A stretch of DNA of 21,294 nt from Blastomyces gilchristii SLH14081 (taxonomy: Eukaryota > Ascomycota > Eurotiomycetes > Onygenales > Ajellomycetaceae): NCBI RefSeq assembly GCF_000003855.2, contig NW_003101641.1, positions 165,994 through 187,287 on the forward strand. Direction: 5' to 3'. Shown here piece by piece: positions 1-8,821 of this stretch (position 1 is its first letter; every line of letters starts with the position of its first letter). The notes under the pieces were generated by a model. The model had not been told where the DNA came from, did no database searches, and worked only from the letters and a program-made list of their open reading frames with translations. A program made the position numbers and the translations under genes.

Positions 1-40
1 TGACTATGAACAATGTTGAAAATTACAACAACTTCAGATA

Positions 41-62
41 GTTGATTTGCATGCAAATCAAC
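41..62. repeat. 22-bp perfect palindrome
   Basis: The half-site GTTGATTTGCA is followed directly by its reverse complement, with no spacer. The two arms contain ATTTGCAT and ATGCAAAT. It lies in heavily AT-biased sequence upstream of the recognisable gag-like part. No protein is known to bind it here; a regulatory or protein-binding site is only a possibility. Confidence 0.8.
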
Positions 63-421
63 AACATCAATATAAGGAAATTTAATAATTATCTTAACTA
101 GAAATCTCTGCATAAGGAATTTCAACACTGACTGAATCAGATATAAACATACAAGTGTTGAAGAAATATTTAGATACTTCTATATATTTTAATGCTTTTA
201 ATCTCACTCTCTATTCATTATGAAGATTGAAAATGCTTGTAATACTAAGTGTAGATAAAGATGTTATCAGTCTGTTAACTAATCAAGATTAGTATATTAA
301 TAATCAATTGAAGAATTATATGAGATAGAAGTTTCATTTATAAATAAAAGCATGTGAACTGATGTTATATATATCTGAAAATATTATCAAATATCTTGAT
401 ATTCTGTTCTGAGACACTGCT

Positions 422-766
422 ATATAACAGAAAATATTGAATTAATTATAAAGTATTTAATAGAGAAATACTTCTCTTATAACATTCATTTCTAATTTCA
501 ACACTAAAATTCTAGAAGCAGATAATTAATCTTAAGAGAATTAAATAAAGATTAACATGCTTAAGAAGATACTAACTTTCAAACTTCTACAGATTCTTAT
601 AAGTGTAGATAAAGACCAGACTTATAAAGACTTCTGTATACAACTTCAGACATTGAATGACTATCTTATTAAGCTCAAGAGTATACAGAATAGTGACAGA
701 AGATGTTACATCTCAGGCACTTATACACCTGTACTGAAGAATGATAACACAGATGTTATGAATTGA
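422..766 (+). pseudogene. gypsy gag-like remnant
   Basis: One frame reads through 422-766, with stops confined to its first third. The open part from 557 has 69 codons and contains DKDQTYKDFCIQLQTLNDYL, which resembles the C-terminal half of gag in fungal gypsy elements, where a conserved motif of the type 'DTYxxFCxQLQTLDNRL' precedes a basic stretch. That resemblance is from memory of the family, not from a search. The gag frame (codon starts congruent to 2 modulo 3) differs from the pol frame (congruent to 1). A Cys at about 686, followed by Gly-Thr, could be the start of a lost zinc knuckle, but the motif is incomplete. Sequence 63-421 probably belongs to the same gag or 5' UTR; I cannot define domains there. 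Confidence 0.45.
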
Positions 767-1089
767 GTGAACTTAAATATCTATATATAAATAAGAGGCT
801 TCATTATCTGAACAAATTTTCAAGTTCTCAGAATTACTCTTGAAGAAGTTATCAATTAATATTAATATAAGATATGTATTAACTGTAATTAATCAGAATA
901 TCTCACTTCTAACTACTAATCAGTCTATATATTTTCTTACTTAAAGAATGAATCAGTATCTATTCATATTAATCATATTATATTAGAGAAAGATTCAGAA
1001 GATAACTATAAGAATATCTTAATAAAATAGACAAAAGATTAACTTCTATTCAAATTCATAAGTAAAAGCTTGAAGAGATTAAATAATAA
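767..1089 (+). other. gag-to-protease linker, no domain seen
   Basis: This stretch is dense in TA-rich stops in all frames. By position it should hold the end of gag and the start of pol. I could not recognise a zinc knuckle or any other motif in it. Confidence 0.4.
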
Positions 1090-3217
1090 TAATTTAAAGA
1101 GAAAATAATAATGAATATAATTCTTATATCTACTGTGATAGATAATATATATTATATAAAAGAGATGATAAACAGTGATCTATATTATTATACAATAATT
1201 AAATCTTCAGTTATAAGATATTATAATCTTCAGTATATCTTCTTATTAAAACTCTGACTTCTTATAGAATTTAATAATTTAAAAGATATTCATATCTATC
1301 ACATGATAAAACTAAATATAGATATCAGAGAATATCAATATAAAGATACTTATATATATAAAGTTAATAATCTTGACTAGAATCTTATACTAGAACTTAT
1401 CTGACTATCTGAATAAGATATCTTATTAAATACTTAAAAAAGAAGCTTATTATTCTCTAATAATAATAGAATTTATAAAGATGATATTTATAAGACTATG
1501 AATCTTACACAGATCTCTGTCAATACTTATAAAATACTTTAAAAAAGAAGTGATTGATAAGATCACTGATAAAGTTACTAATAGCAGAATTATATAATAA
1601 TCTATTCTATCAGTCTGACTGATATTAAGAAAGCTCTAGAGAAGTTATTCTATACTATAATAACAGATTCTTATATAAAACTCTTTTAATAATATTATGA
1701 ATATCTAGATATCTTCTGATAAAATAATAATATTATAAATCTACTTCTCTTACAAGATTCAGAAGTGAATTACAGTATTCAGTTAAAAAAAAAGAATAAT
1801 AAGAACTCTGAATTATTATAAGACTCTCTTGATAATATATTCTGAGATAAACTTCTTCTTCTTTGAAAGATACTTAATAATCTATTAAATAAAGAATTTA
1901 TATATATTAATAACTTCTCTGCTACAGCTTCTATTCTTTTTGTAAAGAAATCAGATAAAGAACTCTGATTCTGTATAAATTATTAAGAACTGAATAGATT
2001 AATAAAGAAAGACTGTTATTCTTTATCTCTTATTAATGAAATTTTAGCTTATATTAAATAAGCTTAATAATTTATAAAGCTAGATATTATCACTGTGTTT
2101 CATAAGATTTATATTACTGAAGAAGATGAGTGATTTATAGTATTTTAAATATAATATAATCTCTTTAAATAAATAGTTACATCTTTCAGACTGACTAATA
2201 TCTTCAGTATATTTTAAAAGTATATTAACTAAACACTCTGAGATTTTCTTAATAAATTTATATCTATATATCTTGATAATATTCTCATTTTCACTGATGA
2301 GTTTAGAAAAGAATATCAAGAATATATATAAAGAGTATTACAATGATTACAAGAAACAGAACTATTAATAGATATAGATAAGTATAATTTTAACCTTAAA
2401 AGTATAAAATATCTAGACTTTATTATAGAAGCTGATAAGAAAATATGAATAAATTCTGAGAAGATCTCTGCTATTCTTGAATAAGAAGTTTTATACACTG
2501 TAAAAGATGTATAAAGCTTTATCAGATTTATCAACTTCTATCAGTAATTTATAGAAAACTTCTCAGATATTGTAAGATTACTTACAAAACTTACTAAGAA
2601 GAACTTAGTATTTTAATAATCAGTGAACACTGATACTGTATTTACACAGATAAAGAAGATATTTATTAATACATCTTTACTAATGATATTTAACTCTGAT
2701 TATAAAACAGTTATTAAAGCTGACTTCTCTGACTATATTATAGAGAAAGCTATATTATAATATAATAATAAAAATATCTTATAATTATATATCTTCATAT
2801 CTAAGAAGTTAAGTCTCACTGAATATAACTATAAGATCTATGATAAGAAACTTCTTATAATAGTACACTATCTAGAAGCATGAAACTCTGAGCTCTGAAG
2901 TATCTTCAAGTTTAAGATAATCACAGATTATAAGAATCTCAAACACTTTATTATTATCTGTAAGCTTATTAAATAACAGATACAATAATCTGAGCTATTA
3001 AGCTGTTTTCATTTCATAATACACTATTATTTCAGCAGTCAGAACTTAATAACAGATACTCTCTTATAATAAGAGTAAGATATATTATCTGATATAATAG
3101 ATACTTACTGAATGAACTGAGAGTATCAGCTCTTAGATCTAAAAATACTAGTTAATTATAATAAAATTATTCATGATACTATATATACTACTTCAATTAG
3201 AATACTCTCTCTTTAAA

Positions 3218-3258
3218 CTAATACTGATACTAATACTGACACTGACACTGATATTAAT
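3218..3258 (+). repeat. ACTGAY-type hexamer repeat in the pol linker
   Basis: Between RNase H and integrase, ACT-AAT / ACT-GAT / ACT-GAC units repeat about six times. In the pol frame this reads as alternating Thr and Asn/Asp. It is a low-complexity linker or a short microsatellite that arose within the element. Confidence 0.7.
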
Positions 3259-4329
3259 ATCTTAACTTCTTCTAAATCTATACTAGATGAATTATAATAT
3301 ATAACAGCTTAAACTGATAAACTTCTTCAAGTATTCACTGAAGTAGTATATCAAGAAGCATCTCAATTCTTATCAGAACTATGTATAAGAACTCATATCT
3401 CAGAATACTCAATTAATGATAATAATACTCTGTGATTTTATAAATAATACTGAGTCTCTCATTCTGAATCTCTACACACCTGAATAATGCAAGAGATACA
3501 TGATTTGTATATAATCAGTTATTCAGATTATGAATAACTGTATTGAATAATCTCTTGAGAATTCTACTGATATGAGATATTAAACAGTATCAGATACTTT
3601 ATCTAAAACTGTAACTATTATTCTTTTATCATCTTATAAAAGAACTATAGAAAAGAGCTGCTGAAATCACTTGATATTTCTAATAGAATCTAGTGAGATA
3701 TAATAATTGACTTTGCTATTAATCTCTCTAAGAGTAAGAATTATAAGAATATTCTGATTATCATTAACTAATTGAGTAAAGATATTATATTAGAATCTTA
3801 TGATAAGATTGATACTGAATAAATTACTAAAGTCTTTCTACAGAGTCTGTTTTACTGAATACATGAATTACTGAAATCTATAGTATTAAATTAAGAGTGT
3901 CAATTCATGAGTACTCTCTGAATAAGAATCTATTAAGTTCTTAAGATTATATACTATTTATCAACTGCTTATCACTCTGAGATCAATAATATATCAGAAT
4001 GAATAATTCAGATAGTGAAGAGTTATCTTTATAAGTTCTATAACTATTTATAAGATGACTGATATTATCTTCTTCTACACACTGAAGTTATTATTAATGA
4101 CTGAGATACTGTTTTAACAGATATAAGCTTATTCTTTCTTACATATAATTATTACATGAAAGTGTTAAATCTTCTAGAAATTACACAGTTTATACTAAAT
4201 TCTCACAGTTCAATTCAGGTCACTGATAATATAGTAATAAAGCTCTAAGATATCTATGACTAAGCAGAGATCTTTATAATAAGTACTAAACAAGATTAAG
4301 AGAACTAAATTAATATTCACTGAGATCTT

Positions 4330-4341
4330 ATTAAGTAATAT
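4330..4341. repeat. target-site duplication, left copy (LINE insertion)
   Basis: ATTAAGTAATAT occurs here and again, identical, at 5486-5497. The two copies exactly bracket the minus-strand LINE fragment. On the left it runs directly into the TTA-repeat tail. Confidence 0.92.
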
Positions 4342-4395
4342 TATTATTATTCTTCTTTAGTTATAGATGTATGCAGTCAGAGACTATGACATCTA

Positions 4396-4418
4396 CCTGA
4401 GAACTAAAAGTTCTCAGG
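4396..4418. repeat. perfect 10-bp stem hairpin in the LINE 3' UTR (truncated copy)
   Basis: CCTGAGAACT, a 3-base loop, then AGTTCTCAGG form a perfect stem. On the element's own (minus) strand the loop is TTT. It sits just before the end of the 3' UTR, about 45-55 bases from the AAT tail. LINE 3' stem-loops are known in several families to be recognised by the element's RT; that role here is inferred. Confidence 0.85.
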
Positions 4419-4706
4419 GTTTTTCCTATATCTATAAAGTTAACTATTATACATTCATCAATTTCAGATATGCAAAATCAGCAAATTTCAGCTCAGAATA
4501 CAAAAACTGTTTACAAATTGCAGTATTTTAACATCTTCTGATACTTTGAAACCATTTGACATGACAAAAGAAAAGAGAACACAGTCTTAAAGATAGACAC
4601 ATTAAATAGATAGATAGAAAAGAATAGAAAGAAAAAAGTAAAGTAAATAATGAGAGACTGTAGTAAAACAAATTATTGAAAGATAGTATATAGCTGTTTT
4701 AACAGA

Positions 4707-5485
4707 CTATATCTGATCAATTTCCTCCTCTTCATATTCAGATATTTCTGAATTCAGTCATTTTCTTGTAGCTGCTTGAGTTTCTGATAGAAAGTCTATT
4801 AAGTATTTAAGTCCTGTCTCAGTTGAGAATAAGAATCTCATATTTAATTGATTTAGATTATACTTCTCTTTCAATCTGACTCTGAGACTATTGTATAATG
4901 CACAGTGCATTACAATATACTCAGGATTCTCATTTGCATTGCAGAATGAGCATTCTATTGAATCACATCTATCATCAAATCTTTGTATATAAGATTTGAA
5001 ATAGCCATGTTCTAATTTCAGCTGTATTATAGATGAGAATATTTTCTTTTTACATTTAATTGAACAAGATTTTCACTTGAGTTTTGTTTCAAATCTTGAA
5101 TAATGTATACTCTTCTTTTGTTTCTGCCAGCTTTCATTTCACTTGTCTAAACAAAATTCTTTTACTTTTCTCTTTATAAAAGACCAGGACACAATTTTTT
5201 GAATAGATCTGCTTAATTCTGAACCTTTTTTTGCAGCTGAATCAGCCAATTCATTACCATGAATATTCATATGAGCAGGAACCCAGTGCAGATGAATTAT
5301 CAGCTTTGATGTTCTTGTCTTTTGAATTTTTAAAATGAAGTTTAAGATCAGTTCAAGATTCATTTGATTATTATGAATCTGACAATTTCTAAGTCTTTTT
5401 AAAGCAGCTTGACTATCAGAGAATATTCATGCCTCTTTCAAACTATTTTCTCTTTTATGAGATTTTATTTCAATAAGTTTGAAAT
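4707..5485 (-). pseudogene. LINE ORF2 C-terminus: RNase H and Cys motif
   Basis: A single frame runs from 5485 down to a TAG stop at 4707-4709. It begins in RNase H (IFSDSQAALKRL, then HLHWVPAHMNIHGNELADSA, the conserved His/Asp end of the fold). It ends with a C-terminal Cys motif (IECSFCNANENPEYIVMHC) like the zinc-binding tail of Tad/jockey-type ORF2. RNase H removes the RNA strand during LINE reverse transcription. The only in-frame stops are four TGA codons, at positions where Trp (or Arg CGA) is expected. About twelve Gln codons are intact and there is no indel. Everything upstream of RNase H is missing, so it has no function by itself. Confidence 0.9.
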
Positions 5486-5497
5486 ATTAAGTAATAT
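5486..5497. repeat. target-site duplication, right copy (LINE insertion)
   Basis: This copy is identical to ATTAAGTAATAT at 4330-4341. It marks the 5'-truncated end of the LINE; gypsy sequence resumes at 5498. Being perfect in such a mutated region, it suggests that this insertion is younger than most of the decay around it. Confidence 0.92.
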
Positions 5498-5740
5498 AAG
5501 ATAGAATATCTGATATAGTTAAATCTTAAGAATATACAGATTACACACTCATCTTATACACTGAATTACTGTTATATCAAGTATAAAGTGATAGAAGTTC
5601 TAGACAGTTATAACTACTATCTTGACATATCATCTGAGATTCATGATATCTTTTATATAAGCTTATTTCATTATACTGTCACTGATTCATTCTCTTCTTA
5701 ACTGACTTCTGACTGACAGTTGTCAGAGATTATAGAAGAA

Positions 5741-5860
5741 GATAATGAACTTGAATGAGTGATTGAAGATATTCTTAATAAGAGATCTCATAGCTGTAGC
5801 TGATAATATCTTATGAAATAAGTCAGCTATAATTGTTTGATCTGAACTCTGAGCTTCATA
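5741..5860 (+). pseudogene. chromodomain of the gypsy integrase C-terminus
   Basis: The frame reads DNELE-stop-VIEDILNKRS, then YLMK-stop-VSYN, then I-stop-T. It matches the chromodomain pattern 'E-aromatic-V-E-I-L-x-x-R ... YLVKWxGY ... TWEP', with TGA or TAA at the aromatic positions. Chromodomains of this type direct chromovirus integration to heterochromatin (established for the group). Subtracting the LINE insert plus one target-site copy (1156 bases) puts it in the same frame as the upstream integrase. That supports its being the C-terminus of the same ORF. Confidence 0.8.
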
Positions 5861-5940
5861 TTATCCAAGATAGCAGCTCTTGACTGATAGAAACTACACA
5901 CCTGCAATTCTATATCACTTCTGAAAAGAGAGAGTTAATA

Positions 5941-6195
5941 TGACAGACTGCACCTAATCAATTATATAGACTATTTCATTATACTTCACAGATTTCACTG
6001 AAAGCTCTGATTCTCAGTTATCAATTCTCAGCTGAAAAACTCATGAAATTCCTATTCTTTCACTCTGAAGCTTCACTATGTACATGTATAAATACTCACT
6101 CTGATTACTGAATGTCATACTTTCTCTTTCTTTTCTTCTCTAATGTTTTTCATCTTTGATATATAAGACCTATAAATATTATACTGATGTATTCA
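5941..6195 (+). repeat. candidate gypsy 3' LTR
   Basis: A purine run (GAAAAGAGAGAG, 5923-5934) after the chromodomain could be the polypurine tract, followed by TGACAG at 5941. Within the segment are TATAAATAC at 6087-6095 and TATATAAG near 6158. A TCA end at 6193-6195 would close a 255-bp LTR. There is no second LTR in the window to confirm the boundaries. The call rests on position and these short motifs only. Confidence 0.3.
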
Positions 6196-6208
6196 GCGTA
6201 GACCTCTT

Positions 6209-6713
6209 TAGACTGACTGTGTGACCGTGTCTGAGACCAGGATCAGATTTTTTGATAGTTCTATTACCAATTCGACTGATTCCATTACACAGTTTTAACA
6301 TTAGATAGTAGTCTCATACTGTCTCAGTGAGACTTACTGTCTACTCTTGTCACATTTTCCAAATGAGATCATGATTTTCACTTCTCAATTTAAATTATTT
6401 TTATTGCTTTAAATGACTTTAAATCTCATTTGAGTGTTATCAAAAAGCATTACTTTTTAAAAAATTAAAAATAGTCTAAAAAAATTGTAAAATGTCTAAA
6501 AATAGTAACTTTATGCCAAGAATGAGATTAAATGGAATCAAATGGAATCACTTTCTCATTTTTTTCAAGTCATGGTTTCATTTTAAGATCTGATATATAG
6601 TCACTTTGCATGTTTTTTTAATAACTAGTCCCAGTGGGATTCACACCAAGAAATGTATGAGATCAGACCAAATGAGACCAAACGTGAAATTCATGATCCC
6701 AGCGGCTAGTCTA
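6209..6713 (+). mobile_element. R1 short element, copy 1 (505 bp, better preserved)
   Basis: This copy aligns along its whole length with 18036-18541, with mostly C/T and G/A differences. It starts TAGACTGAC and ends GCTAGTCTA, giving imperfect terminal inverted repeats (TAGACT at both ends). It has no coding capacity, which suits a non-autonomous element (MITE). An internal inverted pair, AAATGAGATCATGA near 6360 and TCATGGTTTCATTT near 6571, could fold back. It keeps CC, GG and CpG. No target duplication is visible around this copy (GACCTCTT on the left, GTATTAAC on the right). Confidence 0.8.
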
Positions 6714-7133
6714 GTATTAACTGATTTGAGTTACACACTTGTTGTTTGAGAAGAATTAAATGATTTAGAATAAAATTAAATAGTTTTAATTAATTTCTCT
6801 GCAAAAAGTTGACTTATTTTTTATCAGTTTCTCTCTCAAAAACTGTCATATTATCTGATTTATTATTAATTAATATCATACTTTTTCTCACTGTATTTCA
6901 AGAAAGAGATTGTAAAGATTTTATTGATTTATCTTAAAAATCAATTTTAGTTTATTAGATTCTCTTCAATAATCTAACCTAGATACTGAACTAGTGTGAA
7001 GAAAATCTGGTGTTTTATATATAAAAGTCTTTTATTCTTCTTTTGAAACAGTCTGATCAACTTTTCAATGAAAAATAGACTTAGAAATCTCTCAATTGAA
7101 ACAGCCTAATCAACTTTTCATTGAGAGAGAACA
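6714..7133 (+). other. LINE 5' UTR with a direct repeat
   Basis: There is no coding sequence here. A motif of about 25 bp, TTGAAACAGYCTRATCAACT then TTTCA, occurs at 7043-7067 and again at 7096-7120, 53 bases apart, just before the ORF1 ATG. Tandem units in 5' UTRs are common as internal promoters of LINEs; that role is inferred. The first about 300 bases hold nothing I recognise. Confidence 0.5.
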
Positions 7134-8660
7134 ATGAGTTCAAAAATACACTCAGTTAATGTGAAAAAAGAGGCTTTCTCAAATACTATTTCTGAGATTG
7201 AAATTCTGAAGAGAAGAAAGAAAGAAGAAATAGAGAAATAATAAGTTCTTGAAATATAGAAACTTGAAAAAGGAAGTAAAATTCTTGGAAAGCAGTGTCT
7301 GAGTGAGATGAATGAAGAAGTTCTGTTAATTCTTTATACTCAGACTAGACAGCTACAGAAGATGATCAAGTTCAAACTTGAAATTTCAAACATAGTTTAA
7401 AAAACATTGAAAATTTCTAGTACAATCACTGACTCTGTATCTTACTCTTCTTCTTTTTCTATCTCTTCTTCTTCTTCTTTAAATCAGAGGAAAATATATG
7501 CTCAAGCAGCTGAATCTGCTGTCTCTAAATCTGCTTAAAATTCTGAGAAAACTGAGAAGAATACTACTCATGCTTCTATTCATAGAAAAGTAAAGAAAAA
7601 AATACAAAAAGAGAAAAACTTTCAAATCTTCAGAAATAGAAGACTTATTCTCAAAGTCTCAAATCAGAATATCTTACAGAGAAACAAGCTAAACTCAAAT
7701 ATTATTTTCAGAATTAGAAATGAAATTAATCAACAGTTCTGTTCTCAGTTAATAACTGATATTAAAGTTCAAAAATCAGTTATAGCTTTAATTGAGTCAT
7801 TTCTCTTTGAAAATTTCATTATTCTGACTACAATGATTGAATTCAGTGCAGTATTTCTTATTCAGAATGAGAATCTCTGAAAATCAGTAATAGAATCCTT
7901 GTTAAACACAATAATTCTATCTGAAAGAGATGAAAAGTGAGACAAATTCATTCTTTATAATATTCAAGTTGAAATTTTTGACTGTGAAGAAGAAATACTA
8001 CTTCTTAAAAATGAATTAGAAGAATACAATTCTATTCAACTAAGAAAAGAGTCTGTATAACTAAATTCAATTAAGTTCAGATAAAGTAGAAGAAATATCT
8101 CTATTCTAGTATATATAAAAATACTTGAATAATTAAAGATCTCTAAAGTAAGAGTAGCAGATTTGAAAATAAGAGTTCATGAATACAAAGACTCAAGAAT
8201 GAATCTCAAAGCTCAAACACAGTGTTTAAACTGTTAAAGATATGAACACTTTATAATCTCTTATTTTAGAGACTCTAAATATATATTCTGTACTAGAGAT
8301 TACAAAACTAGTGAGTATAAATATGAAACATGCTTAAAAAGAGATGAAATATATTAATATACTCTACTTAAATACTCTAATTACAAAGAAAAACATATAT
8401 CTCACTCAAAAGAATGCATATTTACTTGAAGAACTCAAAAGAACTGAAGAAAAGATGAAGCTCAAAGTCAATCTAGAACTGAAGAGAATAGTCAAGCTAG
8501 TAAATCTACAACTGTAAGCTTAAAAAGAAGAAACTCTTAACTATTTAAATCTTGAAACTTCAATTCTTCAGCTAAATATAAACAGAATTTGAATTCTCAC
8601 ACTTTCATTAAGATTAAAGAATTGAGAAATAACTCTGATAATAAACTAGATAGAATGTAA
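7134..8660 (+). pseudogene. LINE ORF1 (gag-like, CCHC zinc knuckles)
   Basis: The ORF1 of a Tad/jockey-type LINE encodes an RNA-binding protein that coats element RNA. I start at ATG 7134-7136, the first Met in the frame after the 5' UTR repeats. The frame runs 508 codons to TAA at 8658-8660 with no net indel, broken by many TAA/TAG/TGA. Residues 1-100 are charged and Glu/Lys-rich, about 103-117 are a Ser run, and about 150-350 are Lys/Glu-rich and probably helical. From residue 364 there are Cys/His clusters (QCLNC, YEH, FCTRDYKTSEY, ETCLKRD, EKHISHSKEC) that fit about three zinc knuckles with some Cys changed to Tyr. The final TAA could be a mutated CAA, in which case the frame goes on to 8820. 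Confidence 0.8.
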
Positions 8661-8821
8661 GCAGTTAAGATTCCTGCTTTTTAAAATAGTTATAATCTAC
8701 TATCTGATAATAGTGATTAGATTTTATACTATCTCTACTCTCTTTTAATATGAATATATAATAAAAATAATAAAAAAAGTTTAAAAACTGTTCAAAAATC
8801 ACATTTATTTAAAACAATGTA

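Larger units (their letters stand above)
4342..5485 (-). mobile_element. 5'-truncated LINE copy inside the gypsy element
   Basis: This 1144-bp minus-strand segment matches the 3' end of the + strand LINE (about 11930-13102): end of ORF2, 3' UTR, hairpin and AAT-type tail (read as TTA repeats at 4341-4352). Truncation at the 5' end and a 12-bp target duplication are typical of target-primed reverse transcription. It is clearly less mutated than the long copy: its RNase H keeps a 74-codon open stretch and several TGG codons. Confidence 0.92.
1090..5890 (+). pseudogene. gypsy pol: protease, RT, RNase H, integrase, chromodomain
   Basis: All landmarks use codon starts congruent to 1 modulo 3. Protease: INSD near 1112 (expected active-site DSG) and NLILEL at about 1381, matching the 'LILGLPWL' block that ends many gypsy proteases. 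RT: ASILFVKKSDKEL from 1924, then LDIITVFHK, with the catalytic box read as YLDN at 2269-2280 instead of YLDD. RNase H: KADFSDY from 2716, then SKKLSLTEYNYKIYDKKLL. Integrase: a degenerate His/Cys region at about 3430-3580, core DFAIN at 3709, and a C-terminal STAYHSE motif near 3960. The chromodomain lies beyond the LINE insert, from 5741. The second integrase Asp is lost (LN replaces the expected SD). Stops are mostly TGA where the family has Trp. The polyprotein is non-functional. Confidence 0.9.
1..6195 (+). mobile_element. Ty3/gypsy chromovirus, degenerate, interrupted by a LINE
   Basis: The element is a hypermutated LTR retrotransposon of the chromodomain Ty3/gypsy group. The order gag, protease, RT, RNase H, integrase, chromodomain can be read on the + strand. 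Positions 4342-5485 are a later LINE insertion and do not belong to it. The 5' LTR is not seen and must lie left of the window if it survives. The right boundary is set by a candidate 3' LTR ending near 6195 and is uncertain. Stops are numerous, but pol shows no net frameshift, so decay was by point transitions rather than indels. I see no evidence that it could move by itself. Confidence 0.88.

Noticed and set aside
2080..2534. Two open minus-strand frames (79 and 72 codons)
   Set aside because: They lie opposite the gypsy RT, whose + strand motifs (LDIITVFHK, YLDN) are clear; they are antisense shadows.
6201..6721. Target duplication around R1 copy 1
   Set aside because: GACCTCTT on the left and GTATTAAC on the right do not match; a shifted GTATT pair gives only five bases and conflicts with the ends set by copy 2.
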